DNA from: Dehalococcoidia bacterium
GTDB lineage: Bacteria; Chloroflexota; Dehalococcoidia; Dehalococcoidales; UBA5760
NCBI GenBank assembly: GCA_030639215.1
Contig: DAOWDD010000036.1
Coordinates: forward strand, 1 to 5,650
Direction: 5' to 3'
DNA: 5,650 bases
Position 1 is the stretch's first letter. Each line of letters begins with the position of its first letter. The translations under genes were made by a program, and so were the position numbers. Positions 1-5,305 of the stretch are shown one piece after another. The notes under the pieces were generated by a model. That model was not told the DNA's origin. It made no database searches and was given only the letters and a program-made list of their open reading frames with translations.

Positions 1-1
1 A

Positions 2-571
2 GACCGTTACCTGATGACACGCTCTCAATTTAATGATATGTTAGCCACCCTTCTTGCCGGCCATACCGCAGAGAAGCTAATCTTCGGTGAAATGACCACC
101 GGTGCTTACGACGATATCGAGCGCGCCACGGTAATTGCCCGCAAGATGGTTACCGATTATGGAATGAGTGATAAACTGGGCCCGCGGACCTTCGGGCGCA
201 AGGAGGAACCGATCTTCCTTGGCCGTGAAATCGCTGAACAGAGGAACTACAGTGAGAAGGTAGCCGAGGAGATTGATGATGAGGTCCATCAAATTATCGA
301 GCATGCCTATGAGGTAGCCAGGAAGATTCTGGCCAAGAATAAGCCAAGATTAATGAAGGTTGCCGAAGAGCTCATCACTAAGGAGACCCTGGAGGGTGAA
401 GAGCTTGAGGCGTTACTCAACGAGACCGTCAGCACGCCGGCAAGAAAAGCGAAGGTAGAAGCCGCCCCCACACCGGAAAAGGCCACGGCTAAAGCCAGGC
501 CGAGGATAAAGAAAGCGCCGGTGATACCCCCAGGTATCCTGCCCAAAACAGCCCAGGCTGCGCTTGATTAG
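2..571 (+). CDS. ftsH: ATP-dependent zinc metalloprotease FtsH, C-terminal part (5' end outside window)
   Basis: This is the end of the membrane-anchored AAA+ protease FtsH, which degrades misfolded membrane proteins and short-lived regulators from the cytoplasmic face. The frame is open from base 2, before the first Met codon at 14, so the gene begins upstream; the transmembrane, AAA+ and HExxH parts are missing here. What remains is the late M41 peptidase domain: LLAGHTAEKLIFGE (the usual form is LGGRxAEE.xFGE), then TTGAYDDIERAT, whose second Asp (bases 113-115) matches the third zinc ligand of the family, then MVTDYGMSDKLGP. A helical stretch follows up to about base 430. The last 46 residues (bases 431-568) are a low-complexity tail rich in Ala, Pro and Lys, probably disordered. 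The stop is TAG at 569-571. moaE follows after 87 bp on the same strand and could be co-transcribed. Identification is very secure. Confidence 0.96.
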   Translation, partial: DRYLMTRSQFNDMLATLLAGHTAEKLIFGEMTTGAYDDIERATVIARKMVTDYGMSDKLGPRTFGRKEEPIFLGREIAEQRNYSEKVAEEIDDEVHQIIEHAYEVARKILAKNKPRLMKVAEELITKETLEGEELEALLNETVSTPARKAKVEAAPTPEKATAKARPRIKKAPVIPPGILPKTAQAALD

Positions 572-574
572 CAA

Positions 575-639
575 TAGGGGGAGACTGTCTTGGCATCCCG
601 GGCAAAAGAAGTCCCCGATAGGAAAGCCGTCCCCCGATA
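575..639 (+). repeat. Duplicated C-rich box in the ftsH-moaE spacer, with a G-run that can pair with either copy
   Basis: The short spacer holds two near-identical boxes, GTCCCCGATA at 611-620 and GTCCCCCGATA at 629-639, 8 bp apart. The G-run GGGGGA at 577-582 can pair with TCCCCC at 630-635 (6 bp) or with one base pair fewer to TCCCC at 612-616. The two pairings exclude each other. The arrangement could be a weak terminator or attenuator between ftsH and moaE, or simple slippage-type duplication. No T-run follows the downstream copy, so a classical intrinsic terminator is not supported. Confidence 0.35.
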
Positions 640-641
640 AC

Positions 642-649
642 AAGGAGAG
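642..649 (+). promoter_or_regulatory. Ribosome binding site of moaE
   Basis: AAGGAGAG lies 9 bases before the ATG at 659. It is a strong Shine-Dalgarno sequence at normal spacing and supports that ATG as the moaE start. Confidence 0.8.
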
Positions 650-658
650 AGTCCCAGC

Positions 659-1066
659 ATGGTAGAGATTACAGCAGAGCCTATCTCGCCGGAGGTTATC
701 GTCAACCGGGTTAAAGGCGATAAGAGCGGTGGTGTCATTACCTATGTCGGGCTGATTCGGGAAAGCTCCCGGGACAAAAAGGTTGCCTCTGTAGAATACT
801 GCGATAGTGACGGGAAGGCGGCAAGCAGGCTGGAGGAGATAGCAAAAGAAACGAACCAAAAATGGCAGCTAAACGCTATCGCCATCTGCCACAGAACAGG
901 CAGGCTGAAGGTGGGCGATATCAACCTGGTGGTAGCAATAGCCAGCGCCCACCGCAAGGAGGGCTTTGCCGCCTGCCAGTACGTTATCGACTGCTTTAAA
1001 GAAAAGCTACCCACCGATAAAAGGGAGACTTACCTGGACGGCAGTATCTGGACCGAAGGCAAATAA
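659..1066 (+). CDS. moaE: Molybdopterin synthase catalytic subunit MoaE
   Basis: MoaE is the large subunit of molybdopterin synthase, which with the thiocarboxylated small subunit MoaD inserts the two dithiolene sulfurs into precursor Z (cPMP) in the cytoplasm. The 135-residue length is typical of the family. Visible signatures are GGVITYVGLIRE (24-35), the first His-Arg pair in ICHRTGRLKVGD (76-87), the second in SAHRKEGFAACQYVID (96-111), and the C-terminal KRETYLDGSIW (121-131). Lys121 sits where the family's active-site Lys of the P-I-W-K-x-E segment is found, but the two residues before it are Thr-Asp (PTDK) rather than the usual Ile/Phe-Trp. A strong ribosome binding site supports the ATG start. 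No moaD, moaA or other cofactor gene is in the window; the gene follows ftsH and converges on the prenyl synthase. Its presence implies that the organism uses molybdenum or tungsten enzymes (inference). Confidence 0.93.
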   Translation: MVEITAEPISPEVIVNRVKGDKSGGVITYVGLIRESSRDKKVASVEYCDSDGKAASRLEEIAKETNQKWQLNAIAICHRTGRLKVGDINLVVAIASAHRKEGFAACQYVIDCFKEKLPTDKRETYLDGSIWTEGK

Positions 1067-1082
1067 GAGGGTCGCACCACAA

Positions 1083-2051
1083 CTATTTCTTCCGAGCCAG
1101 CACATACCCGGCCAGCTCTTGCAAAGAACGGCGATTGGCATTATCAGGCAGCACCTCGAGGTTACGGCAGCCCCGGGCGTGATAGTCCGAGGCGACCTGA
1201 TAGCACTCCTCGACAAGCGGCGAGTCGCGAAATAGCTCTATCGCCTGTCTTATATTCTCCTGCCTGTCACCCTCATTTTGAAACAGCCGCCTTACCGGGT
1301 TATCATCGGGATAACGCTCAAGGAGGAGCATCGCCGGCAGGGTAAGCGTTCCTTCCGCCAGGTCTGAGCCTACCGGCTTACCCATCTCCACCTCATCGCC
1401 GATAAAGTCCAGGATATCATCCACAATCTGAAAAGCGATGCCAAGGTTGTAGCCGTACTCCCTTAGCGCCGTAACCAGTTCCTGCGGGGCCTGGCTCAAG
1501 ATAGCCCCCGATTCGGTAGCCAGGCAGAGCAGGGAAGCGGTCTTTCCCGAAATCCTCTCTAAATACTGCTGCCTGGTCTGCTCAAGCCTGAAAGCATCGA
1601 AGGACTGACGCAGCTCTCCGCTGGCAATATTCATTATGGTCCGGGCGAAGAGCCTGACTACCGGCAGGTTTTCCGTAGCGGCGGCAAGCTCCTCGGCCTT
1701 AGCCAGCAGGTAATCACCGAGGAGTATTGCTTTATCCTCACCCCACGCCTTATTAATCGTGGCACGGCCACGGCGCACCGCGGAATTATCAATGGCGTCA
1801 TCATGGACCAGGGTGGCCGTATGCAAGACTTCAACAGCGAGCGCCATAGGCAAAAGACGACTGAGGTTATAGCTACAGAACCTGCCCGATAAGAGGACCA
1901 GAGCAGGACGGACCCTCTTGCCGCTACTACCCAGGCTGTGCGCTAACAGTTCAGAGAGCCAGGAAGGGCTACCCTGATAGACCGAGCGCAGCCCGTCCTC
2001 TACCTTGACCAGGTCTTCCCGGATAGGTTCATAGATTGTACCTAACGACAA
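1083..2051 (-). CDS. Polyprenyl diphosphate synthase (long-chain trans-isoprenyl type)
   Basis: This class I trans-prenyltransferase condenses isopentenyl diphosphate onto an allylic diphosphate to make the isoprenoid chain of quinones or related lipids. Residues are numbered from the upstream TTG at 2054. GKRVRP is at 45-50, the first Asp-rich motif DDAID at 85-89, Lys-Thr at 171-172, the second Asp-rich motif DDILD at 212-216, and GKPVGSDLAEGTLTLP at 225-240. All Mg2+ and diphosphate ligands are present. The residues four and five positions before the first motif are Thr and Ala (HTATLVHDD); the lack of a bulky aromatic there is the pattern of long-chain enzymes such as hepta- to nonaprenyl synthases, so a menaquinone-type side chain is a reasonable inference, but exact chain length cannot be read. 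The start is a TTG: the ribosome binding site favours the second of two tandem TTG codons (2051), giving 322 residues. It is the last gene of the minus-strand cluster, about 48 bp after metG. Confidence 0.92.
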   Translation of the reverse strand: MSLGTIYEPIREDLVKVEDGLRSVYQGSPSWLSELLAHSLGSSGKRVRPALVLLSGRFCSYNLSRLLPMALAVEVLHTATLVHDDAIDNSAVRRGRATINKAWGEDKAILLGDYLLAKAEELAAATENLPVVRLFARTIMNIASGELRQSFDAFRLEQTRQQYLERISGKTASLLCLATESGAILSQAPQELVTALREYGYNLGIAFQIVDDILDFIGDEVEMGKPVGSDLAEGTLTLPAMLLLERYPDDNPVRRLFQNEGDRQENIRQAIELFRDSPLVEECYQVASDYHARGCRNLEVLPDNANRRSLQELAGYVLARKK

Positions 2052-2056
2052 CAATC

Positions 2057-2062
2057 CCTCCT
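2057..2062 (-). promoter_or_regulatory. Ribosome binding site deciding between two tandem TTG starts
   Basis: On the minus strand AGGAGG is followed by GA and then TTG TTG. The first TTG (2054-2052) is only 2 bases from AGGAGG, while the second (2051-2049) is at 5 bases, closer to the usual spacing. No ATG or GTG lies close by in frame, so a TTG start is forced, with the second copy preferred. Confidence 0.65.
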
Positions 2063-2099
2063 ACGATATAGGCTTCTTCCCAATTAAACAATCCCTGCG

Positions 2100-3848
2100 C
2101 TACTCGCTAGAGCTCTGCCGCAAACGGTTGCTCTCCTCTTCCGCCAGCCCTTCATCCAGCTTAGAGAACAGCGGCTCGGGTGGAAGCAGTTTCTGCCCCG
2201 GCGCGGGGGAATGTAGCCGCCAGCCGTCGTCCTCGACACCGCCAGCAAAACCAAGATACTCGTGCAGCTTTTGAGAACTGAAGGGCAGGAAGGGGTACAG
2301 CAACTTTCTCAGGTGGGAAATTACACAAAGAGCTACATACAGAGAGTCGGCGGCGGCCTGCCTGTCCTCTTTGATTACCTTCCAAGGGGATTTCATATCC
2401 AGGTAGCGATTAGCCTCCTGAGCTAAGGACATAGCCCCCATTATTGCCTGTCTAAACTGGCAGCGGGACAGAAGTGAATCCATGTCTCTAAAAGCCTCTT
2501 TGGCATCCTCAATCATATCAGCACTAAGAGTGTCCATATTTGGACGAATGGTACCGATGTCTTTATTGAGGTCGTCGAGATACATACTAAAGTCGTCATA
2601 CCTACTGTGCTCCGGCACACAGCCGTTAAATTTGCGATAGGTAAAGGTGAGCACCCGGTGCACCAGGTTGCCGTAGGTTGCCACCAACTCATCATTGTTA
2701 CGCCGGATGAACTCGCTCCAAGAGAAATCGGTATCGCTGGTCTCCGGCATACTGATGGATAACAGGTAGCGCAGCGGGTCGGGATCATAGCGCGACAGGT
2801 AATCAGGCAGCCACACCGCCCAGTTACGGCTGGTAGAAAGCTTCTTCCCCTCGATAGTCAAGAACTCGTTGGCCGGCACATCGTAGGGCGGATTCAGGTC
2901 GGGGTCATAGCCCATCAGCATCGCTGGCCAGATAACGGTATGGAAGATGATATTGTCCTTACCGATGAAGTAGTAGCCCTTAGCCTTATCACCCTGCCAG
3001 AAATCATGCCATTTCTCCTCGTTACCACAGGACTGCGCCCACTCCTTCGTTGCCGAAAGGTACCCGATGACCGCCTCGAACCAGACATAGATACGCTTGC
3101 CTTCAAATCCCGGTAGCGGTAGGGGCACCCCCCAGCCGATATCACGGGTAATCGCCCTATCGTTCAACCCGCCCTCCAGGTAGCTTATGGTAAAGTTACG
3201 GACATTCTGCCGCCAGTGGTCATTCTTTCCCTTTTTCACCCAGTCCAGAAGATCGTCCTGGAAGGCGGATAGTTTAAGGAAGAAATGCTCCGAATCCTTA
3301 AACTCGGGAGCTTCGCCGCAGAAGGAACACCGTGGTTGAATAAGTTCAGCGGCATTCAAGGGTTTGCCGCAATCGTCACACTGGTCACCGCGCGCCTTTT
3401 CCGACCGGCAGTAGGGGCAGGTGCCCCCGATATAACGGTCGGTCAGGAAGCGTTGACAGTGGGGGCAAAAGGGTTGAGAAACGATACCCGGGTAGATATA
3501 CCCCTTCTTAAGCAGCGCGAGAAAGACTTCCTGCACCACCCGGGTGTGGTTCGCCGTACCGGTCGAAGTAAACAGGTCAAACGAAATACCCAGCCTCTGC
3601 CACGATTCGAGAAACTCCTGGTGATACCGGGCGGCAATAGTCCCCGGTTCGACGCCTTCCCGCTCCGCCCGGAGGGTTATCGGCGTGCCGTGCTGGTCAG
3701 ACCCCGATACCATTAAGACCTGGTTGCCTTTCATGCGGTGGTAGCGGGCAAATATATCCGGAGGTAGGTATGCCCCGGCAATCTGACCGAGGTGTAAAGA
3801 ACCGTTGGCATAGGGCCAGGCAACCCCGATAAAAATTCGCTCACCCAT
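2100..3848 (-). CDS. metG: Methionyl-tRNA synthetase, without C-terminal tRNA-binding domain
   Basis: MetRS charges tRNA-Met and initiator tRNA with methionine in an ATP-dependent cytoplasmic reaction. The 582-residue protein starts with the Rossmann fold (GVAWPYANGSLHLGQ, HIGH-type signature HLGQ at 19-22). The connective zinc domain carries four Cys pairs: C128/C131, C144/C147, C157/C160 and C174/C177, the two-knuckle arrangement. WFEAVIGYLSA is at 256-266 and the KMSKS-type loop reads KLSTS at 336-340. The helical anticodon domain includes NRYLDMKSPW (480-489), whose Trp489 corresponds to the anticodon-reading Trp461 of the E. coli enzyme. The protein ends shortly after this domain, so the Trbp111/EMAP-like dimerisation module of longer MetRSs is absent. 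Between the anticodon-domain helices (about 411-446) the sequence is roughly 20 residues longer than I expect. The ATG has a ribosome binding site (TAAGGAA at 3853-3859). It lies between the Cys-pair protein and the prenyl synthase in one probable operon. Confidence 0.97.
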   Translation of the reverse strand: MGERIFIGVAWPYANGSLHLGQIAGAYLPPDIFARYHRMKGNQVLMVSGSDQHGTPITLRAEREGVEPGTIAARYHQEFLESWQRLGISFDLFTSTGTANHTRVVQEVFLALLKKGYIYPGIVSQPFCPHCQRFLTDRYIGGTCPYCRSEKARGDQCDDCGKPLNAAELIQPRCSFCGEAPEFKDSEHFFLKLSAFQDDLLDWVKKGKNDHWRQNVRNFTISYLEGGLNDRAITRDIGWGVPLPLPGFEGKRIYVWFEAVIGYLSATKEWAQSCGNEEKWHDFWQGDKAKGYYFIGKDNIIFHTVIWPAMLMGYDPDLNPPYDVPANEFLTIEGKKLSTSRNWAVWLPDYLSRYDPDPLRYLLSISMPETSDTDFSWSEFIRRNNDELVATYGNLVHRVLTFTYRKFNGCVPEHSRYDDFSMYLDDLNKDIGTIRPNMDTLSADMIEDAKEAFRDMDSLLSRCQFRQAIMGAMSLAQEANRYLDMKSPWKVIKEDRQAAADSLYVALCVISHLRKLLYPFLPFSSQKLHEYLGFAGGVEDDGWRLHSPAPGQKLLPPEPLFSKLDEGLAEEESNRLRQSSSE

Positions 3849-3931
3849 AGGCTTCCTTACTCAACAAACTGAATAAACTGTTATCAGGCAGCATAGCTTA
3901 ATACCAGCCAAAAACTCGCGAGGTCTAATTC

Positions 3932-4129
3932 TCACTCTGAAAAGAAGGTCAGTACCTGCTCCCCCTTCTCCTCTTTGTAGTGGGCATAGCCTTTGTCCAG
4001 GCTACAGCCCTGACAAAGACGCTTCATACCGCCTTTCTCTTCAATAATGAGATAGTGCCTGGAATGCGGGATAACACATTGACAATCATCGCACCGGACA
4101 TTACCCAGAGAGATACACCCTCGACGCAT
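3932..4129 (-). CDS. Small Cys-pair (zinc-ribbon-like) protein of unknown function
   Basis: I do not recognise a named family. The 65-residue protein carries two CxxC knuckles, C13-D-D-C16 (with C18 just after) and C39-Q-G-C42, separated by a stretch that could form a beta-hairpin (RHYLIIEEKGGMKRL); an extra Cys is at position 5. This geometry suggests a single zinc ribbon or treble-clef-like fold, and the middle resembles short proteins that present a nucleic-acid or protein-binding knuckle, but that is inference. There is no signal peptide or membrane segment, so it is likely cytoplasmic. It is very probably a real gene: AAGGAGG sits 9 bases before the ATG, it fits between rsmI (53 bp) and metG (83 bp) on the same strand, and its cysteines are regularly spaced. 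Its position among translation genes hints at a role around RNA or translation. Confidence 0.75.
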   Translation of the reverse strand: MRRGCISLGNVRCDDCQCVIPHSRHYLIIEEKGGMKRLCQGCSLDKGYAHYKEEKGEQVLTFFSE

Positions 4130-4138
4130 TTTATCACT

Positions 4139-4145
4139 CCTCCTT
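4139..4145 (-). promoter_or_regulatory. Ribosome binding site of the small Cys-pair protein
   Basis: AAGGAGG on the minus strand, 9 bases before the ATG at 4129, is close to a perfect Shine-Dalgarno sequence. It is the best evidence that this short reading frame is translated and that the ATG is its start. Confidence 0.8.
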
Positions 4146-4182
4146 GGGTTCAGTAATATACTTTTCCTCTACCCTCGAGACA

Positions 4183-4998
4183 TCAGAGCAGCTTGAGCCA
4201 GGCACGATAAAGCTCCCCCCGTGACAGGCCCGTCTCCGAAGCTATCCTGGCTATCGCTTCTCTAGCCCTTATCCCGGACTGACGCATACCGCTTAGCCGC
4301 TGCTCAATCTCAGCGGTCAACTGCGGCTTGTCCTTCTCCCCTCCGCCGGCAATGACCAGGGTGAACTCCCCCTTCGGCTGGGTGAAGTGTTCTATCGCCC
4401 CGGTTATCACGCCCCGGAAGACCTCTTCATATACCTTGGTCAGTTCACGACAAACGGCTATCCTTCTATCCCCCAGAACGAGCCGGATATCGTTCAGGCT
4501 GGCCCTCAGCCGGTGAGGTGATTCCAGGGCAACAATACTGCCGCATTCACCAGCCACCGACTCCAGAAGCTTAAGCCGGTTGCTCGCCCGACGAGGCAGA
4601 AAGCCCAGGTAGACAAACCTCTGTACAGGCAGTCCCGAGACAACCAGCGCTGTGATGACCGCCGAAGGTCCGGGAACAGGCACCACCGGGATACCTCGTT
4701 CACTAGCTGCCACGACCAGTTCATAGCCGGGGTCGGACATCCCCGGCATCCCGGCGTCGGAGACAAGAGCTACGTCTTCACCGGCGAGGCGGTCCAGGAG
4801 GTAACCCAGCTTAGCCTTCTTATTGTGCTCGTGATAGCTTGTCAGCGGCGTCTTAATGTCATAGGTGATGAGAAGCTGCTTCGTCCGGCGGGTATCCTCA
4901 GCCGCAATCAGATTCACCTCCCCCAGGGTACGCAGAGCACGCAGGGAAATATCCTCAAGGTTACCAATCGGGGTCGCCACCAGGTAAAGAACCGGCAT
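4183..4998 (-). CDS. rsmI: 16S rRNA (cytidine(1402)-2'-O)-methyltransferase RsmI
   Basis: RsmI uses S-adenosylmethionine to methylate the ribose of C1402 in the ribosomal P site, working on the same nucleotide as RsmH. The 271-residue protein shows the tetrapyrrole-methylase fold in order: LYLVATPIGNLEDISLRAL (4-22), AAEDTRRTKQLL (32-43), TSYHEHN (53-59), the VSDAGMPGMSDPG loop (79-91), VPVPGPSAVITAL (106-118), YLGFLPRR (130-137) and ALESPHRL (157-164). The C-terminal 45 residues form the short helical domain usual for RsmI, ending in LSRGELYRAWLKLL. In the SDAG loop the family normally has Thr-Pro-Gly-Ile/Val; here it is Met-Pro-Gly-Met. The ATG has a GAGGAA at 5010-5015 upstream at a rather long 11-base spacing, with AGAGG nearer but too close. 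It is the first gene of the minus-strand cluster, with a promoter directly upstream. Confidence 0.96.
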   Translation of the reverse strand: MPVLYLVATPIGNLEDISLRALRTLGEVNLIAAEDTRRTKQLLITYDIKTPLTSYHEHNKKAKLGYLLDRLAGEDVALVSDAGMPGMSDPGYELVVAASERGIPVVPVPGPSAVITALVVSGLPVQRFVYLGFLPRRASNRLKLLESVAGECGSIVALESPHRLRASLNDIRLVLGDRRIAVCRELTKVYEEVFRGVITGAIEHFTQPKGEFTLVIAGGGEKDKPQLTAEIEQRLSGMRQSGIRAREAIARIASETGLSRGELYRAWLKLL

Positions 4999-5024
4999 CG
5001 CCTCTTATCTTCCTCAATCTAGAT

Positions 5025-5054
5025 ATTATAAACCGATACTTCATCACCCGTCTA
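5025..5054 (-). promoter_or_regulatory. Predicted sigma-70-type promoter of the rsmI cluster
   Basis: On the minus strand a perfect -10 TATAAT (5030-5025) is preceded by 18 bp and a -35 TAGACG (5054-5049; four of six matches to TTGACA). Transcription would start near 5018, giving a leader of about 20 bases before the rsmI ATG. It is the only promoter I see serving the four-gene cluster. Confidence 0.55.
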
Positions 5055-5071
5055 TACTGGCTGATAGGGGT
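5046..5071. repeat. Inverted repeat overlapping the rsmI -35 box
   Basis: ACCC-GT-CTAT at 5046-5055 is complementary to ATAGGGGT at 5064-5071: eight base pairs with a 2-base bulge and an 8-base loop. It covers the whole predicted rsmI -35. It could be an operator for a dimeric regulator, or a chance hairpin. As a plus-strand terminator it is weak because only TTTCT follows. Confidence 0.35.
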
Positions 5072-5106
5072 TTCTACCAAACCTGTTATTTTCACTCGAT
5101 ATCCTT

Positions 5107-5112
5107 TATAAT
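5107..5112 (+). promoter_or_regulatory. Candidate -10 box ahead of the structured segment
   Basis: A perfect TATAAT lies on the plus strand, with an expected transcription start near 5119-5120, just before the structured segment. No good -35 is found 16-18 bp upstream (CTGTTA or TGTTAT), and there is no extended -10 TG, so the box alone is weak evidence in an AT-rich patch. Confidence 0.3.
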
Positions 5113-5118
5113 ATACAC

Positions 5119-5245
5119 ACTAGGAGCGAAGGCCTCCCGCCCACGATATTAACCCGGCCGCCAGGCAAGCCCGCTAAATCAGGTGACTATCCCTGTGCTT
5201 ACCTGGCAGATCGCAAGCCCGGCCTGTTAAGGTGCCTGCGGTTAG
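5119..5245 (+). ncRNA. Candidate structured RNA or structured leader upstream of guaB3-like gene
   Basis: The segment can be folded by hand into one long irregular hairpin. From outside in: CG/CG and AGGC (5130-5133) with GCCT (5234-5237); a bubble; TTAAC (5149-5153) with GTTAA (5226-5230); GGCC (5156-5159) with GGCC (5221-5224); a one-sided bulge of 13 bases (5208-5220); an 11-pair stem with one mismatch, GCCAGGCAAGC (5160-5170) with GCTTACCTGGC (5197-5207); and an apical CAGG (5180-5183) with CCTG (5192-5195). A perfect TATAAT precedes it. The shape, a long rod with bulges, recalls 6S RNA, and GCCTGCGG near its 3' end also occurs near the 3' end of E. coli 6S RNA, but the segment is shorter than typical 6S and I see no T-run terminator. 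It may instead be part of a long guaB3 leader. The strand is assumed from the TATAAT and the downstream gene. Confidence 0.35.
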
Positions 5246-5251
5246 AGTTCC

Positions 5252-5281
5252 TTGACTTTGAATTACTCTCTTTGATATAGT
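5252..5281 (+). promoter_or_regulatory. Predicted sigma-70-type promoter of the guaB3-like gene
   Basis: TTGACT (5252-5257) and TATAGT (5276-5281) each match five of six consensus bases and are 18 bp apart; GATATA (5274-5279) at 16 bp is an overlapping alternative. Transcription would begin near 5288, leaving a leader of under 20 bases that contains little besides the ribosome binding site. Confidence 0.65.
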
Positions 5282-5292
5282 TTCTCTTTAAG

Positions 5293-5298
5293 AAAGGA
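5293..5298 (+). promoter_or_regulatory. Ribosome binding site of the guaB3-like gene
   Basis: AAAGGA ends 7 bases before the ATG at 5306, at good spacing, and supports that start. Confidence 0.75.
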
Positions 5299-5305
5299 CG
5301 GCAAG

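Larger units (their letters stand above)
4999..5305. other. Divergent intergenic region between rsmI and the guaB3-like gene
   Basis: This 307-bp stretch has no convincing reading frame on either strand. From left to right it holds the rsmI leader and promoter (minus strand), an inverted repeat across that promoter's -35, a perfect TATAAT on the plus strand, a GC-rich segment able to form a long irregular hairpin, and then the AT-rich promoter and leader of the guaB3-like gene. Confidence 0.7.

Noticed and set aside
413..859. 148-codon open frame on the minus strand across ftsH and moaE.
   Set aside because: It is antisense to two well-supported genes, has no family-like sequence, and has odd composition rich in Cys, Arg and Phe.
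966..1235. 89-codon plus-strand frame spanning the moaE end and the prenyl synthase end.
   Set aside because: It overlaps both real genes in another frame, lacks a ribosome binding site and has no recognisable motif.
3285..3716. 143-codon open frame on the plus strand inside metG.
   Set aside because: It lies wholly opposite the catalytic and zinc regions of metG, which are unmistakable; it is a shadow frame.
3914..3921. Palindrome CTCGCGAG followed on the minus strand by TTTTT, after the small Cys-pair gene, as a terminator.
   Set aside because: The palindrome has no room for a loop, so it cannot form a stable RNA hairpin, and metG follows on the same strand with no good promoter of its own.
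3853..3931. Separate promoter for metG in the 83-bp gap upstream of it.
   Set aside because: Only a loose pair (TTAGAC and TATTAA, 19 bp apart) can be drawn; the gap is adequately explained as an intra-operon spacer.
5040..5105. Possible purine riboswitch, because GTTTCTACC at 5070-5078 matches the conserved core of that aptamer and a purine gene lies downstream.
   Set aside because: The following bases do not form a P3 stem with the conserved loop, the L2 consensus is absent, P1 has no partner, and the perfect downstream promoter would bypass it. The match is most likely chance.
5119..5245. tRNA or SRP RNA in the divergent region.
   Set aside because: There is no T-loop GTTCGA-type box or cloverleaf, and the SRP hallmark with the GGAA loop and GGAAGCAGCC-type stem is absent.
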